From positions 1-32,874 of the forward strand of contig QIAH01000393.1 in NCBI GenBank assembly GCA_003225465.1: 32,874 bases of DNA, written 5' to 3'. Within the stretch, counting starts at the first letter, position 1. Every line of letters begins with the position of its first letter. Position numbers and translations under genes: made by a program. Positions 1 to 8,882 of the stretch are shown here, one piece after another. Source of the DNA: Acidobacteriota bacterium (lineage in GTDB: Bacteria; Acidobacteriota; Terriglobia; Terriglobales; Acidobacteriaceae). The notes below the pieces were generated by a model, which ran no database searches, was not told where the DNA came from, and worked only from the letters and a program-made list of their open reading frames with translations.

Positions 1-1
1 T

Positions 2-172
2 GCCCTGATAGCCTCCCGCGAGCACAATTTCCTGAAAGTCCACTTCCGCCCCGACTCCCCGAACTTCTCAGCCACGGTGGATCTCGAAACCCTGGCCGAT
101 CCCGAATCAGCTTCCGGATTCTTCACGGTACTGAGGGAACTGGCGGCGGGAGCTTCGGCCAAGCAGCTTTAG
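2..172 (+). CDS. C-terminal fragment of an unidentified protein (truncated by window start)
   Basis: Open frame from base 2 to TAG at 170-172, translating ...ALIASREHNFLKVHFRPDSPNFSATVDLETLADPESASGFFTVLRELAAGASAKQL*; no family recognised. Confidence 0.5.
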   Translation, partial: ALIASREHNFLKVHFRPDSPNFSATVDLETLADPESASGFFTVLRELAAGASAKQL

Positions 173-239
173 CGACAGTTCTCAGTTCTCAGTGAGCTAG
201 CGGCTATCCAGCACAATCCAACATCTCTCGCCTCGCAAC

Positions 240-287
240 TGTCATCTTGAGCGGAGTGAGGCGCCTGTCGAACGCAGTCGAAGGATC
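240..287. repeat. Dispersed intergenic repeat of the 'GTCATCCTGAGCG(A/G)AG...GCAGTCGAAGGATC' type
   Basis: TGTCATCTTGAGCGGAGTGAGGCGCCTGTCGAACGCAGTCGAAGGATC resembles a repeat widely seen between genes in environmental bacterial genomes; recognised from memory, single copy here. Confidence 0.5.
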
Positions 288-403
288 GCATGATCGCCTG
301 CATCGCCCGTGCCGCCGATCATCTTTTTCACCACCAACCCAAGCCCTTCCGATTGAAGCCTCCAGCTACCTGCCATCAGCTAAAGGCCATCAGCTATCAG
401 CAA

Positions 404-1165
404 CTAGCTATCACCGACTTCCGGCTCCGCCAAGAACCGGTACCCCACCCCCCGCACCGTCAGCAAATGCTGAGGCTTCGCGGGATCATCCTCGATATAC
501 CTCCGCAATCGCACCACGAAATTGTCAATCGCCCGCGTGTCGGTGTCTTCCTTCAGGCCCCAGACTTCCTCAAGGATCGACTTGCGCGAAACTACGCGGC
601 CGTTGCTGCGGATCAGGTGCCGCAACAAGTCCGCCTCCATGAGCGTGAGCTGAATTTTCCCCCCGCTCGTGCTCAATTCCAGCGTGGAAAAATCGATGGA
701 TTTGCCGCGAAACGTGAAAACATCTCCAGCTTGCGCCTCTGGACCACTGCCTTCAGTGGCACTGCTGACTGCTGAGCCCCGACCCGCGTGCAGCCATTCG
801 CTTCGCCGGAGCAACCCTTTCAACCGTGCCAGTAGAATCGCCAGTTCAAACGGCTTGGGCAGGTAGTCATCGGCTCCCGACTCGAAGCCCTTGAGAACGT
901 CCTCCGGGCGCCCACGCGCCGTGAGCATCAACACCGGAACGAAATTCCTCGCCGCCCGCAACTCGGACGCCACCTCGAACCCATTCTTGCCGGGCAGCAT
1001 GACATCGAGCACCACCGCATCAAACTTCTCTTTCTTCGCCAGCAGCCGCTCCAGCGCGGCTTCGCCATCAGCCACAATCTGGACCGAATGTCCCTCGGCC
1101 TCCAGGTTGTACGCAAGTCCGTCTGCGAGATGGCTCTCGTCCTCGACCACCAGAACCCGGCTCAT
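404..1165 (-). CDS. Two-component response regulator, OmpR/PhoB family (receiver + winged helix)
   Basis: MSRVLVVEDESHLADGL, phosphoacceptor region VVLDVMLPGKNGFEV, KPF motif, C-terminal DNFVVRLRRYIEDDP...LLTVRGVGYRF; ATG start preferred over TTG at 1180. Confidence 0.93.
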   Translation of the reverse strand: MSRVLVVEDESHLADGLAYNLEAEGHSVQIVADGEAALERLLAKKEKFDAVVLDVMLPGKNGFEVASELRAARNFVPVLMLTARGRPEDVLKGFESGADDYLPKPFELAILLARLKGLLRRSEWLHAGRGSAVSSATEGSGPEAQAGDVFTFRGKSIDFSTLELSTSGGKIQLTLMEADLLRHLIRSNGRVVSRKSILEEVWGLKEDTDTRAIDNFVVRLRRYIEDDPAKPQHLLTVRGVGYRFLAEPEVGDS

Positions 1166-1176
1166 GCCCGCTCCGT

Positions 1177-2082
1177 TCAAGCTAAGCTCCGCGGTAATTC
1201 CAGCGTTACGGTAGTTCCCTTCCCTTCGCCCGCGCTTTCAGCAAACACCTTTCCTCCATGCCTGCGGGCAATCGAGCGCACGATAAACAGTCCCAAGCCA
1301 GTACCCTTTACGTGCGCCAGCGCCCGGTGCGACACCCGGTAGAACCGCCTGAAAATGCGTTTCAGCTCTTCTGGCGGAATGCCAACTCCGCGGTCGCGTA
1401 CCTGCAGAGTCACATTCTTATCATCCGTGGCCACCCGAACCGCGACCTCGACCTGACTGCCGGAGTACTTCACTGCATTGTCGAGCAGGTTCGAAACCGC
1501 CGTGCGCAGATCTTCCACGTTCCCCAAAACCTGTGCCCGATTGCCGTTGCTGCTGGCTACCTCATACTGCAAAGCGTTCTGTTCCAGGTGGTGCCGCGTT
1601 CGTACCAGATCGATGCATTCCCGCACCAGTTCATCGAACGCAATCTGAACCCGCTGATGTTTCGCTCCCCGCTGTGCCGCCTGGCCGGCCTTCAGGACCT
1701 GCTCGACAGTACCCAGCAATCGGTCCGTGTCGCTCAGCATGAGCCGATAAAATTCATGCCGCCGTTTGTCATCGACGTCCCGGCTTTGCAAGGTTTCGAG
1801 GTAAAGGCGAATCGAGGCGATGGGAGTCTTTAATTCGTGAGTCACGGCGTTGATGAAGCTGTCGTGCTGCTCGTTGCGCCGGATCTCGCGCACCAGAAAA
1901 CTTGTGTTGACGATCAAACCCGCAATCAGCACCGCGAATAAAATCACGCCCAAAAACAGCATGACTCCTTCGCGCCAATTCAGAATGATCCAGCCGACAT
2001 TAAGCGCGACCGCCAGCGCCACCAGGCCCACGCCCAGCACGATGAAGAAGGCAATCGTTTTGCGGCGGCTCGAAATCTGCAT
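1177..2082 (-). CDS. Sensor histidine kinase (two N-terminal TM helices, HisKA + HATPase_c)
   Basis: H-box FINAVTHELKTPIASIRLYLETL, N-box DLRTAVSNLLDNAVKYS, G boxes DRGVGIPPEE / GTGLGLFIV; immediately upstream of the response regulator. Confidence 0.92.
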   Translation of the reverse strand: MQISSRRKTIAFFIVLGVGLVALAVALNVGWIILNWREGVMLFLGVILFAVLIAGLIVNTSFLVREIRRNEQHDSFINAVTHELKTPIASIRLYLETLQSRDVDDKRRHEFYRLMLSDTDRLLGTVEQVLKAGQAAQRGAKHQRVQIAFDELVRECIDLVRTRHHLEQNALQYEVASSNGNRAQVLGNVEDLRTAVSNLLDNAVKYSGSQVEVAVRVATDDKNVTLQVRDRGVGIPPEELKRIFRRFYRVSHRALAHVKGTGLGLFIVRSIARRHGGKVFAESAGEGKGTTVTLELPRSLA

Positions 2083-2179
2083 GCAACCCTTCGCTCGTGA
2101 CGATTGTATCTCGCAACTGGAATGCAATGGCGAGAACGATCCATTTCTGGCCGATAGACCGACGAGGTGTCCGGCCCGT

Positions 2180-2204
2180 GGAGCGACGGGCGTCCTCGCC
2201 CGTC
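2180..2204. repeat. REP-like palindromic element, copy 1
   Basis: GGAGCGACGGGCGTCCTCGCCCGTC; internal hairpin GACGGGCG-TCCT-CGCCCGTC. Confidence 0.75.
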
Positions 2205-2349
2205 GATACAGCTCCCAAATCGCAAGCGGCCTTCAGATCGCAACCCGATTGGAAAACGAAGTCGCGAAGCGACGCCAACATTAACCCCGCACGTCAGTGC
2301 GGGAAACATTGCAGGGAAGAAGCCGAGTCCCCTTCAGGGGGCGACATCC

Positions 2350-2374
2350 GACGGGCGAGGACGCCCGTCGCTCC
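2350..2374. repeat. REP-like palindromic element, copy 2 (exact reverse complement of copy 1)
   Basis: GACGGGCGAGGACGCCCGTCGCTCC is the 25-nt reverse complement of 2180-2204. Confidence 0.75.
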
Positions 2375-2378
2375 AAAA

Positions 2379-2404
2379 GCAAAAGGGGCGGCCGAAAGCC
2401 GCCC
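2379..2404 (-). terminator. Probable Rho-independent terminator of the desaturase
   Basis: On the minus strand: GGGCGGC-TTTCG-GCCGCCC followed by CTTTTGCTTTT, just downstream of the stop at 2427. Confidence 0.65.
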
Positions 2405-2426
2405 TCAAAAACCACTCAACAAATCC

Positions 2427-3323
2427 CTAATCCGTGAACTGTGCCGCCACCAGCCCGCCATTCGGCGCGGCTACCAACCCTCCTTTGATCTCGGCCAAAT
2501 TCACCTTCCGGATATCCCATGCCAATCCGAGCGTCTTCAAAACCCAGATTCCATACCAATTCAAATCCACTTCGTACCACGTCAGCCCATGCCGCGCCGA
2601 GGTCGGATGCGCATGGTGATTGTTATGCCATCCCTCGCCAAAGGTGAAAATCGCTACCAGGAAATTGTTGGTCGAGAGATCGCGCGTCGAAAACCGCCGC
2701 GATCCCCACATGTGCGTGATCGAATTCACCGCCCAGGTCGCGTGCAGCCCGATCACTGTGCGCATGAAAATTCCCCACATCACAAAGGGCAGGCCGCCAA
2801 TCGCCAGCAGAATCACGCCCAGTACGATCATCGGAACATAGTGATATTTGGTGATCCAGACATGGAACTTGTCCTTGGCCAGATCAGGGACGTAGCGTGC
2901 CAGAGTGGTCGTATCATGGTGCATCGACTTGCCCATGAGAATCCAGCCCATGTGCGCCCACCAGGTGCCATCGATCGGCGAATGCGGATCGCCTTCCTGG
3001 TCCGAATATTTGTGATGGATGCGGTGCGTGGCCACCCAGAAAATCGGGCCACCTTCAAGCGCCAGCGTCGCGCACACTGTCAGGAAATATTCCACCCACT
3101 TGGGCGTCTTATAGCCACGGTGCGTGAGCAGGCGGTGGTAGCTCATCCCAATTCCCAATGAGCCCGACACCCACCATAGAAAACAGGCTACAAAAAGAGC
3201 CTTCCACGAAAAGAAGAACAACGCTGCAATCGCGCCCACATGGAACATCGCCATAAAAAATGCGGTGATCCAGTTGATCTGATCCTCGCCAGCGTGCTTA
3301 CGGCCGATCGCTTCCAATTCCAT
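2427..3323 (-). CDS. Acyl-CoA / fatty acid delta-9-type desaturase
   Basis: Three histidine boxes HRLLTHR, HRIHH and HNNHH; multiple TM segments; start MELEAIGRKH at 3323 (the ORF-track upstream extension looks non-coding). Confidence 0.92.
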   Translation of the reverse strand: MELEAIGRKHAGEDQINWITAFFMAMFHVGAIAALFFFSWKALFVACFLWWVSGSLGIGMSYHRLLTHRGYKTPKWVEYFLTVCATLALEGGPIFWVATHRIHHKYSDQEGDPHSPIDGTWWAHMGWILMGKSMHHDTTTLARYVPDLAKDKFHVWITKYHYVPMIVLGVILLAIGGLPFVMWGIFMRTVIGLHATWAVNSITHMWGSRRFSTRDLSTNNFLVAIFTFGEGWHNNHHAHPTSARHGLTWYEVDLNWYGIWVLKTLGLAWDIRKVNLAEIKGGLVAAPNGGLVAAQFTD

Positions 3324-3380
3324 TTTAGATTTTTCCCCGTTTGGATTCTTCTCGTAAGGTAACAGGGAAACTTGGTTGGC

Positions 3381-3402
3381 TTCTGTAATAGTTCTGTAAT
3401 AG
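3381..3402. promoter_or_regulatory. Perfect 11-bp tandem repeat in desaturase upstream region (Pho-box-like)
   Basis: TTCTGTAATAG x2, i.e. CTGTAAT-AGTT-CTGTAAT, 58-79 bp upstream of the desaturase start. Confidence 0.45.
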
Positions 3403-3915
3403 CAAGCACTTAGGGCATTACGAGGGTAACGGCTCGCTCCAGAGAGTGCTATTGCAATTGCGCCCCTTTGCTCGGGCGTTGATTCATTTCGCGCAGTGGA
3501 TTGGCAATCTCCCGACAACACCGGCGCGCATTCTGGATCAGTGTCGTTGCAGAATTTGCGGCCTGGATTTCCACAATCAAAGGTGCATGGCCTTCCGTGA
3601 CGCTCTGGTCACGGTCAAAGCCCAGTGATGCCGCTTCAGCAGTTTCGCAAATATCGAAGACACGAGAGCGGACCAGTGTTGATGCACTCGAATGCAACTC
3701 AATCAATGCTCCGCTCGCTTTTTCCATCTTCCCCATCCGGTAACCGGTTACCCGCCCCACCCGCGTCGATCGCAACGAAAACATTCTGATGTACTTCCGT
3801 GTCTCGACGGTCCAGTGCCCTAAGGTTATCTATGTAATCCAATTGTTGCTCTTTAAAGTCTGCAACAGGACTCGTAACGCTGAAGTCCCCCAAAAAAATT
3901 CGTTCCGAGGACGGT

Positions 3916-6600
3916 GTGATGTTTCCCCTGGTTAGCTTTCAGTCCCGCATTTTTCGTGCCTCGTCAAGAAACCGACCTTCAACCGAGTTTTCGATCGTAC
4001 TCGGATTTCTTCTAATCGGATTAATAGCGCTTACCAGTGCATGCTCCTCGCTGAATGCTGGCACACCCTCCAGTGCGACCAGTAAGCCCGCGCAGCCGAT
4101 CGCGATGTCCGCAAAGCTGCCGCCAGCGACCGTGGGCAGTGTATACCGCGCCGTGATCGCCGTAAGTGGGGGAAGCGCGCCCTACAGTTTCTCGATTCGC
4201 GCAGGGAAACTTCCTCTCGGCCTCAATATCAATGGTGTCACGGGATCGATTTATGGCCTGCCGATGCACGCGGGCACTTATGCATTCGTGATCGCGGTGC
4301 TGGACAGCAAGCACACCGCAGAGGGACTGCAGAAGTTTGCTTTGACAGTGAGCGAGCTCTCAGCGGCCCAAAATGCGGTCCAAGTCGCGATTGCACCAGC
4401 AACTCTTACGTTAGCGGCCGGCGGAGGCCACCAGTTCGCCGCCCAAGTTTCCAATACCAGCAATCACGACGTCGCATGGTGGGCATCTGCGGGGAAGATC
4501 ACTACCGCAGGCTATTTCACTGCGCCGACTGTCAACGCATCTACAAGAGTTCAGCTGGTGGCGAGCAGCAAAGCGGATACCAGTAAGCGCGCATACGCGT
4601 ACGTAGATGTGACTGCGGTCCCCGCATCATCATCATCATCAACCCCTCTGGCGATGACAAGCGCGCCTCTACCCCAGGCAACAGAGGGTGTGCCCTACTC
4701 TGCCGGCCTGCGCGCTACGGGTGGGAATACGCCTTACCGCTGGAAGATCGCAGCTGGTTCTCTGCCTTCCGGCTTCTCGTTTGACGCAACCGCAGGAAGC
4801 ATTAATGGAACCGCCAGCCAGAGTGGCTCGTTCCCCTTGACGATTCAGGCAGCCGACACGGCTGGGCATACCGCTTCTCAACAGTTCGCCATCAACGTGT
4901 TGCCTGCCGCGAACGGAAATTTCGACGGTCCGGCTGAGCTTCCGCGCGTTTACGTGAAAAGCTCATTGGCGGATACCCCAGCTCCGGGCAATCCTCACAC
5001 CGTAGCCACGATGGCTGGCCTGCAGTCCGCACTTGGTTCCGCCCGCTGTGGGGACACCATCCTTTTGCAGGCCGGTGCCACCTTCCAGGGCACCGTGGTG
5101 CTACCCGCCAAAAATTGCGACGACAATCACTGGATCATCCTTCGCACCAGTGCACCTGATAGTGCTCTTCCACCCGAAGGAACGCGGCTTACGCCTTGCT
5201 ATGCGGGCGTAACTTCTCTCCCGGGACGGCCGAGTTTTGCATGCTCTTCATCCCGAAATGTGCTGGCCAAAATCGCGTTCGCCGGCACCGGTAGCGGTCC
5301 CATTATCCTCGCCGACGGCGCCACTCATTATCGACTGATCGGCCTAGAAATCACCCGCAGTGCTCCAAAAGCCCTTGTCTACAACCTGGTCATCAACCAG
5401 AGTGGAGGCACCACCGATCACATCGTCATTGACCGCTCCTGGCTTCATGGGACAGCGCACGACGAAACGCAACGCGGGGTAGCCCTGGTTGGCAGTACTA
5501 ACTTTGCCATCGTCGATTCCTTTTTCACTGATTTCCACTGCATCGCGGTCTCAGGGGCTTGCGGGGACTCGCAGGCGATTGCTGGTGGCCTCGGCGACAA
5601 GACTATGGGCCCTTACAAGATCGTCAACAACTATCTCGAAGCGGCTGGCGAGAACATCATCTTTGGTGGCGGCGGGGCAACCCGTACTCCTGAAGACATC
5701 GAGATTCGCCACAATCACTTCTTTAAACCTCTCATTTGGATGAAGGGGACGCCCGGGTTTGTGGGCGGACAAGACGGGCACCCTTTCATCGTAAAAAACC
5801 ATCTTGAGTTCAAGAACGCTGCTCGTGTGCTGGTCGAAGGCAACGTCATGGAGAATTCCTGGGGAGGCTTCTCGCAGTTTGGCTTCTCCATTCTGCTCAC
5901 GCCAAAAAATCAGAATGGCAATTGCCCTCTGTGTGTTTTGCATGACGTGACTATCCGTTATGGCACCATCTCCAATGTCGGCAATGGCATCACGGTTGGC
6001 AACGGGATCTCCGATTCCGGCGCCGTGTCTCTGGGCGCATGGAACGAGAGCATTCACGACCTCGTCATTACTCACGTGAATGCAAAAACCTACAACGGAG
6101 GCGGCCACCTCTTCCAGGAAAGCAATAACAACGAGCAGAATCCGATTTACAACGTGGCCATCAGTCACGTCACCGGTATCGGCGACCCAACCGCTGCCAT
6201 GCTGGTGCTCGGCAATGCTCTGAACAAGCCCCTTGCCGGTTTCAGCTGGACCAACAACATCCTGGCCGTGACGTCCGACGGCATCACCACAACCGGAGGC
6301 GGCGCGGCCAACTGTGCCTACCCTGGCTTTGGGGGTGGCCCCGCGGGCAAGCTTGATCGCTGCCTCAAAAGCTACGATTTTTCAGGGAATGTGCTGATCG
6401 GAAATAGTGGACCGTGGCCGAAAAACAATCCTACCCCAGCCACCTTGGCGAACGTCATGTTCTCCAGTTCTAATCTGAGCCTTCTCCGAAGCCTGCAACT
6501 TCTACCCGCCAGCCCCTTCTCCAGTGGAGGTACCGACGGTAAGAATCCAGGCGCGGACATTGCTGCGGTTCAGGCCGCCATTTCTGGAGTGGCTCCGTAA
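3916..6600 (+). CDS. Lipoprotein with putative-Ig (He_PIG-like) repeats and C-terminal right-handed parallel beta-helix (pectate-lyase-like) domain
   Basis: Lipobox-like LIALTSAC|S; two Ig-like repeats (GSVYRAVIAVSGGSAPYSFSI...LPLGLNINGVTGSIYGLP; GVPYSAGLRATGGNTPYRWKI...); Ser linker; beta-helix region strongly similar to the protein at 9087-10871. Confidence 0.8.
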   Translation: MMFPLVSFQSRIFRASSRNRPSTEFSIVLGFLLIGLIALTSACSSLNAGTPSSATSKPAQPIAMSAKLPPATVGSVYRAVIAVSGGSAPYSFSIRAGKLPLGLNINGVTGSIYGLPMHAGTYAFVIAVLDSKHTAEGLQKFALTVSELSAAQNAVQVAIAPATLTLAAGGGHQFAAQVSNTSNHDVAWWASAGKITTAGYFTAPTVNASTRVQLVASSKADTSKRAYAYVDVTAVPASSSSSTPLAMTSAPLPQATEGVPYSAGLRATGGNTPYRWKIAAGSLPSGFSFDATAGSINGTASQSGSFPLTIQAADTAGHTASQQFAINVLPAANGNFDGPAELPRVYVKSSLADTPAPGNPHTVATMAGLQSALGSARCGDTILLQAGATFQGTVVLPAKNCDDNHWIILRTSAPDSALPPEGTRLTPCYAGVTSLPGRPSFACSSSRNVLAKIAFAGTGSGPIILADGATHYRLIGLEITRSAPKALVYNLVINQSGGTTDHIVIDRSWLHGTAHDETQRGVALVGSTNFAIVDSFFTDFHCIAVSGACGDSQAIAGGLGDKTMGPYKIVNNYLEAAGENIIFGGGGATRTPEDIEIRHNHFFKPLIWMKGTPGFVGGQDGHPFIVKNHLEFKNAARVLVEGNVMENSWGGFSQFGFSILLTPKNQNGNCPLCVLHDVTIRYGTISNVGNGITVGNGISDSGAVSLGAWNESIHDLVITHVNAKTYNGGGHLFQESNNNEQNPIYNVAISHVTGIGDPTAAMLVLGNALNKPLAGFSWTNNILAVTSDGITTTGGGAANCAYPGFGGGPAGKLDRCLKSYDFSGNVLIGNSGPWPKNNPTPATLANVMFSSSNLSLLRSLQLLPASPFSSGGTDGKNPGADIAAVQAAISGVAP

Positions 6601-6612
6601 TCCGTTCGAAAC

Positions 6613-6665
6613 CACGAACCGGGCTTTGACATCGCTCTTAAGCGCTTGCCATAGCCCGGTTCGTG
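6613..6665. terminator. Long intergenic hairpin between convergent genes (possible bidirectional terminator or repeat)
   Basis: 13-bp perfect stem CACGAACCGGGCT / AGCCCGGTTCGTG with 27-nt loop containing CGCT-CTTA-AGCG; no clear U-tract. Confidence 0.45.
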
Positions 6666-6761
6666 CCTGTCCCCTTGCCTTCGACGCGGGTATTTTCACC
6701 TTCTTCTACACAGTTCTGCTTCAGACGCGAAGGGTTCGGGTGCGTGGGAGGCGACCACTAG

Positions 6762-8723
6762 TTACGGGGCTGATGCTGCGTGTTGCTGCTGGCTGGTCTC
6801 GACCTTTAGAACCCGCCAGCGCTTTGCGCCTTTCACTTCGCTCCAAACCTCAACGGTCGGGGCCAGGACTTGCACAACTTTGTGCATGCCCGGCGCGTTG
6901 TCTTTCTCCGAAACCGCTTCAGCGATGAAATCAATACGATGTTCCTGAAGAAACTGGGAGGTGATCGGACCTTGCACTTCGAAATCCGCGACCACCCGGT
7001 TTGTAAGTTTCTCACCCGCTAATGAGAAATTGGCCTCCTCGATTCCTGTATCGTTTAAGACGCCTGCGCCGCGAGGCAGCTCATCAAAGAAATGAGGATA
7101 AACATACACATCACACCTTCTCCAGGCGTGACTGCGCGCCCTGGCCGCAAGCTCTCTGAGCGGCACGAACAGCGAAATCGTGCAGGTTGCAACAACACAG
7201 GCTACCAGTAAAAACCGGAACCCTCGCGTCGCGGACCGGTCGAGCAACTCAAACAACGGCACCGCGAACACGCATCCAAGGAGCCATAATGGCAGCCCGA
7301 ACCGCGGCATTCTCTGCAGCCCTATCCACCATAGAGCAAGCAGCCCGAGCCCTACGGGTATCAGAATCCGCAAAATTGGTGCGCCTCTTCCCCGCACCGC
7401 CTGGTATCCAGCCCAAAAAATTCCGAGCGGCACAAACGCCGCAAACGCCGCTCCCAGCCCGCTACCTTCGCTATAAGGAATGAGTTGGTCCCCGGGATTG
7501 CGGAACCATTCCGTCCAGGGATAGATCAACCACTCCGCGCGCCGGCGCACAAATTTGTCACTGAACTCGTTGTGTGTAATTTCAGAAGGCGCAAACCCCT
7601 GGAACAATACGTGAGTCCCCACCTTGACCTGAAGAGGGAACACCGGGTTGTGCGTCTGCACGAAACCTCGGCCAAACCAGAATAAGCTGGGAACCAGCAC
7701 AGCCAGGGCAAACAAACATATTCCGGCCAGCGACGCCCGCCAGTGTCGCCCGCTTTCCCAAATCAAAGTCACGGCGACGCCCACGCACAACACGGCGGCA
7801 TACACATAAAACACCGGCTTGGTACCCACCGCAAGCCCGCATGCCAGCCCGGAGAGTAACAACATACGAGCCGACGAACGAGTCGGCCCATTGAAGGCCG
7901 TTGTCTTCTCCAGCGCGGGCTCTCTCCGGTATAGAAACAAAGCCAGTGAGGCCAGAAGAAATGCTGTCCCGAACAAATCAACGTAGGCCGAGAACGTTTG
8001 AAACTCGACAATTGGAAGGCTGAGGGCCACGATTGCAGCCGCCATGGCAGCTACCCGTCTGCGCGTCATCCAGCGCCCAATCAGGTAAACCGCCCCTGTC
8101 ATGGTAAGCGCGGCGAACAAGTTCACCGACGGCACCAGCCACTGCCGGCCCGTGCTCAGCAGCAGCATCATTCCAATTTCCGCATTGCCCGGCAAGGCGT
8201 ACTGCCAAGAACCGTACGTTGGAATGCTCATCGTGCCGGTCTGTATCCAACGCAACGCGACCGGCAGATGATAGGCCAGCGCATCCCAACCCGTAGGATA
8301 CGAACTCGCGAGATTTGCATAGAAGACTGCGTACGAAGCGGCGAGGACGCCGGTGCAAACCCAGAGATACGCCGGGAAACTGTCTTTCCAGTTTTGTTCC
8401 GCTCCGAGGGGAACCGGTTGATCTGACCTTGATACTCCCTTATCGTGATGCGCAGTCACGAGCCGGGAACTGCCAAGGACACACAGCACCAGGATCAACA
8501 GCTGCGCAGCCGCCAAAGGCCACAGCCGGATCGCCGAAATCCATCCCGCCATCTGCAAGGCCGCCGCGACATGCACCGGCACAATTACAAATGCGGCCCA
8601 CAACACCATGGCCGCGAGGTAACGCACCATGCGCGTCGATACCGTCCTGAAAAAATCACTCGCGAGCCATGCCGAACATGCCGAAGCCAACAGATAAAGG
8701 CCAGCCGCCATCCCTATTCCCAA
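6762..8723 (-). CDS. Polytopic membrane protein, probable GT39/ArnT-like glycosyltransferase
   Basis: About 10 or more hydrophobic segments, luminal loop SYPTGWDALAYHLPVALRWIQTGTMSIPTYGSWQYALPGNAEIGMMLLL typical of GT-C fold enzymes; last gene of the minus-strand run. Confidence 0.65.
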   Translation of the reverse strand: MGIGMAAGLYLLASACSAWLASDFFRTVSTRMVRYLAAMVLWAAFVIVPVHVAAALQMAGWISAIRLWPLAAAQLLILVLCVLGSSRLVTAHHDKGVSRSDQPVPLGAEQNWKDSFPAYLWVCTGVLAASYAVFYANLASSYPTGWDALAYHLPVALRWIQTGTMSIPTYGSWQYALPGNAEIGMMLLLSTGRQWLVPSVNLFAALTMTGAVYLIGRWMTRRRVAAMAAAIVALSLPIVEFQTFSAYVDLFGTAFLLASLALFLYRREPALEKTTAFNGPTRSSARMLLLSGLACGLAVGTKPVFYVYAAVLCVGVAVTLIWESGRHWRASLAGICLFALAVLVPSLFWFGRGFVQTHNPVFPLQVKVGTHVLFQGFAPSEITHNEFSDKFVRRRAEWLIYPWTEWFRNPGDQLIPYSEGSGLGAAFAAFVPLGIFWAGYQAVRGRGAPILRILIPVGLGLLALWWIGLQRMPRFGLPLWLLGCVFAVPLFELLDRSATRGFRFLLVACVVATCTISLFVPLRELAARARSHAWRRCDVYVYPHFFDELPRGAGVLNDTGIEEANFSLAGEKLTNRVVADFEVQGPITSQFLQEHRIDFIAEAVSEKDNAPGMHKVVQVLAPTVEVWSEVKGAKRWRVLKVETSQQQHAASAP

Positions 8724-8732
8724 TCTCCCTGG

Positions 8733-8882
8733 TTAACGTACTAGTTTATGGGCGGTTTGTTCGATCGCTAGCAGCAGATTTCGCACCGCAAAGCTGTGCA
8801 CCAGCCAGACGAACGCGCTCGCGCAAGCGATCCCGAGCAAGATCTGCGCCCGCCGACTTTCTTGAGGCTGCTCCGGTGGCAT
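8733..8882 (-). CDS. Small (49 aa) single-TM protein; not in the supplied ORF track
   Basis: Translation MPPEQPQESRRAQILLGIACASAFVWLVHSFAVRNLLLAIEQTAHKLVR*; stop 9 bp before the 6762-8723 gene start. Confidence 0.5.
   Translation of the reverse strand: MPPEQPQESRRAQILLGIACASAFVWLVHSFAVRNLLLAIEQTAHKLVR

Noticed and set aside
2097-3161. 354-aa plus-strand ORF
   Set aside because: Antisense to the desaturase and reads through the REP island; not protein-like
3449-3784. 111-aa minus-strand ORF upstream of the desaturase
   Set aside because: No recognisable family or convincing ribosome site, and it contains the 14-bp palindrome; possible but unsupported, so not listed as CDS
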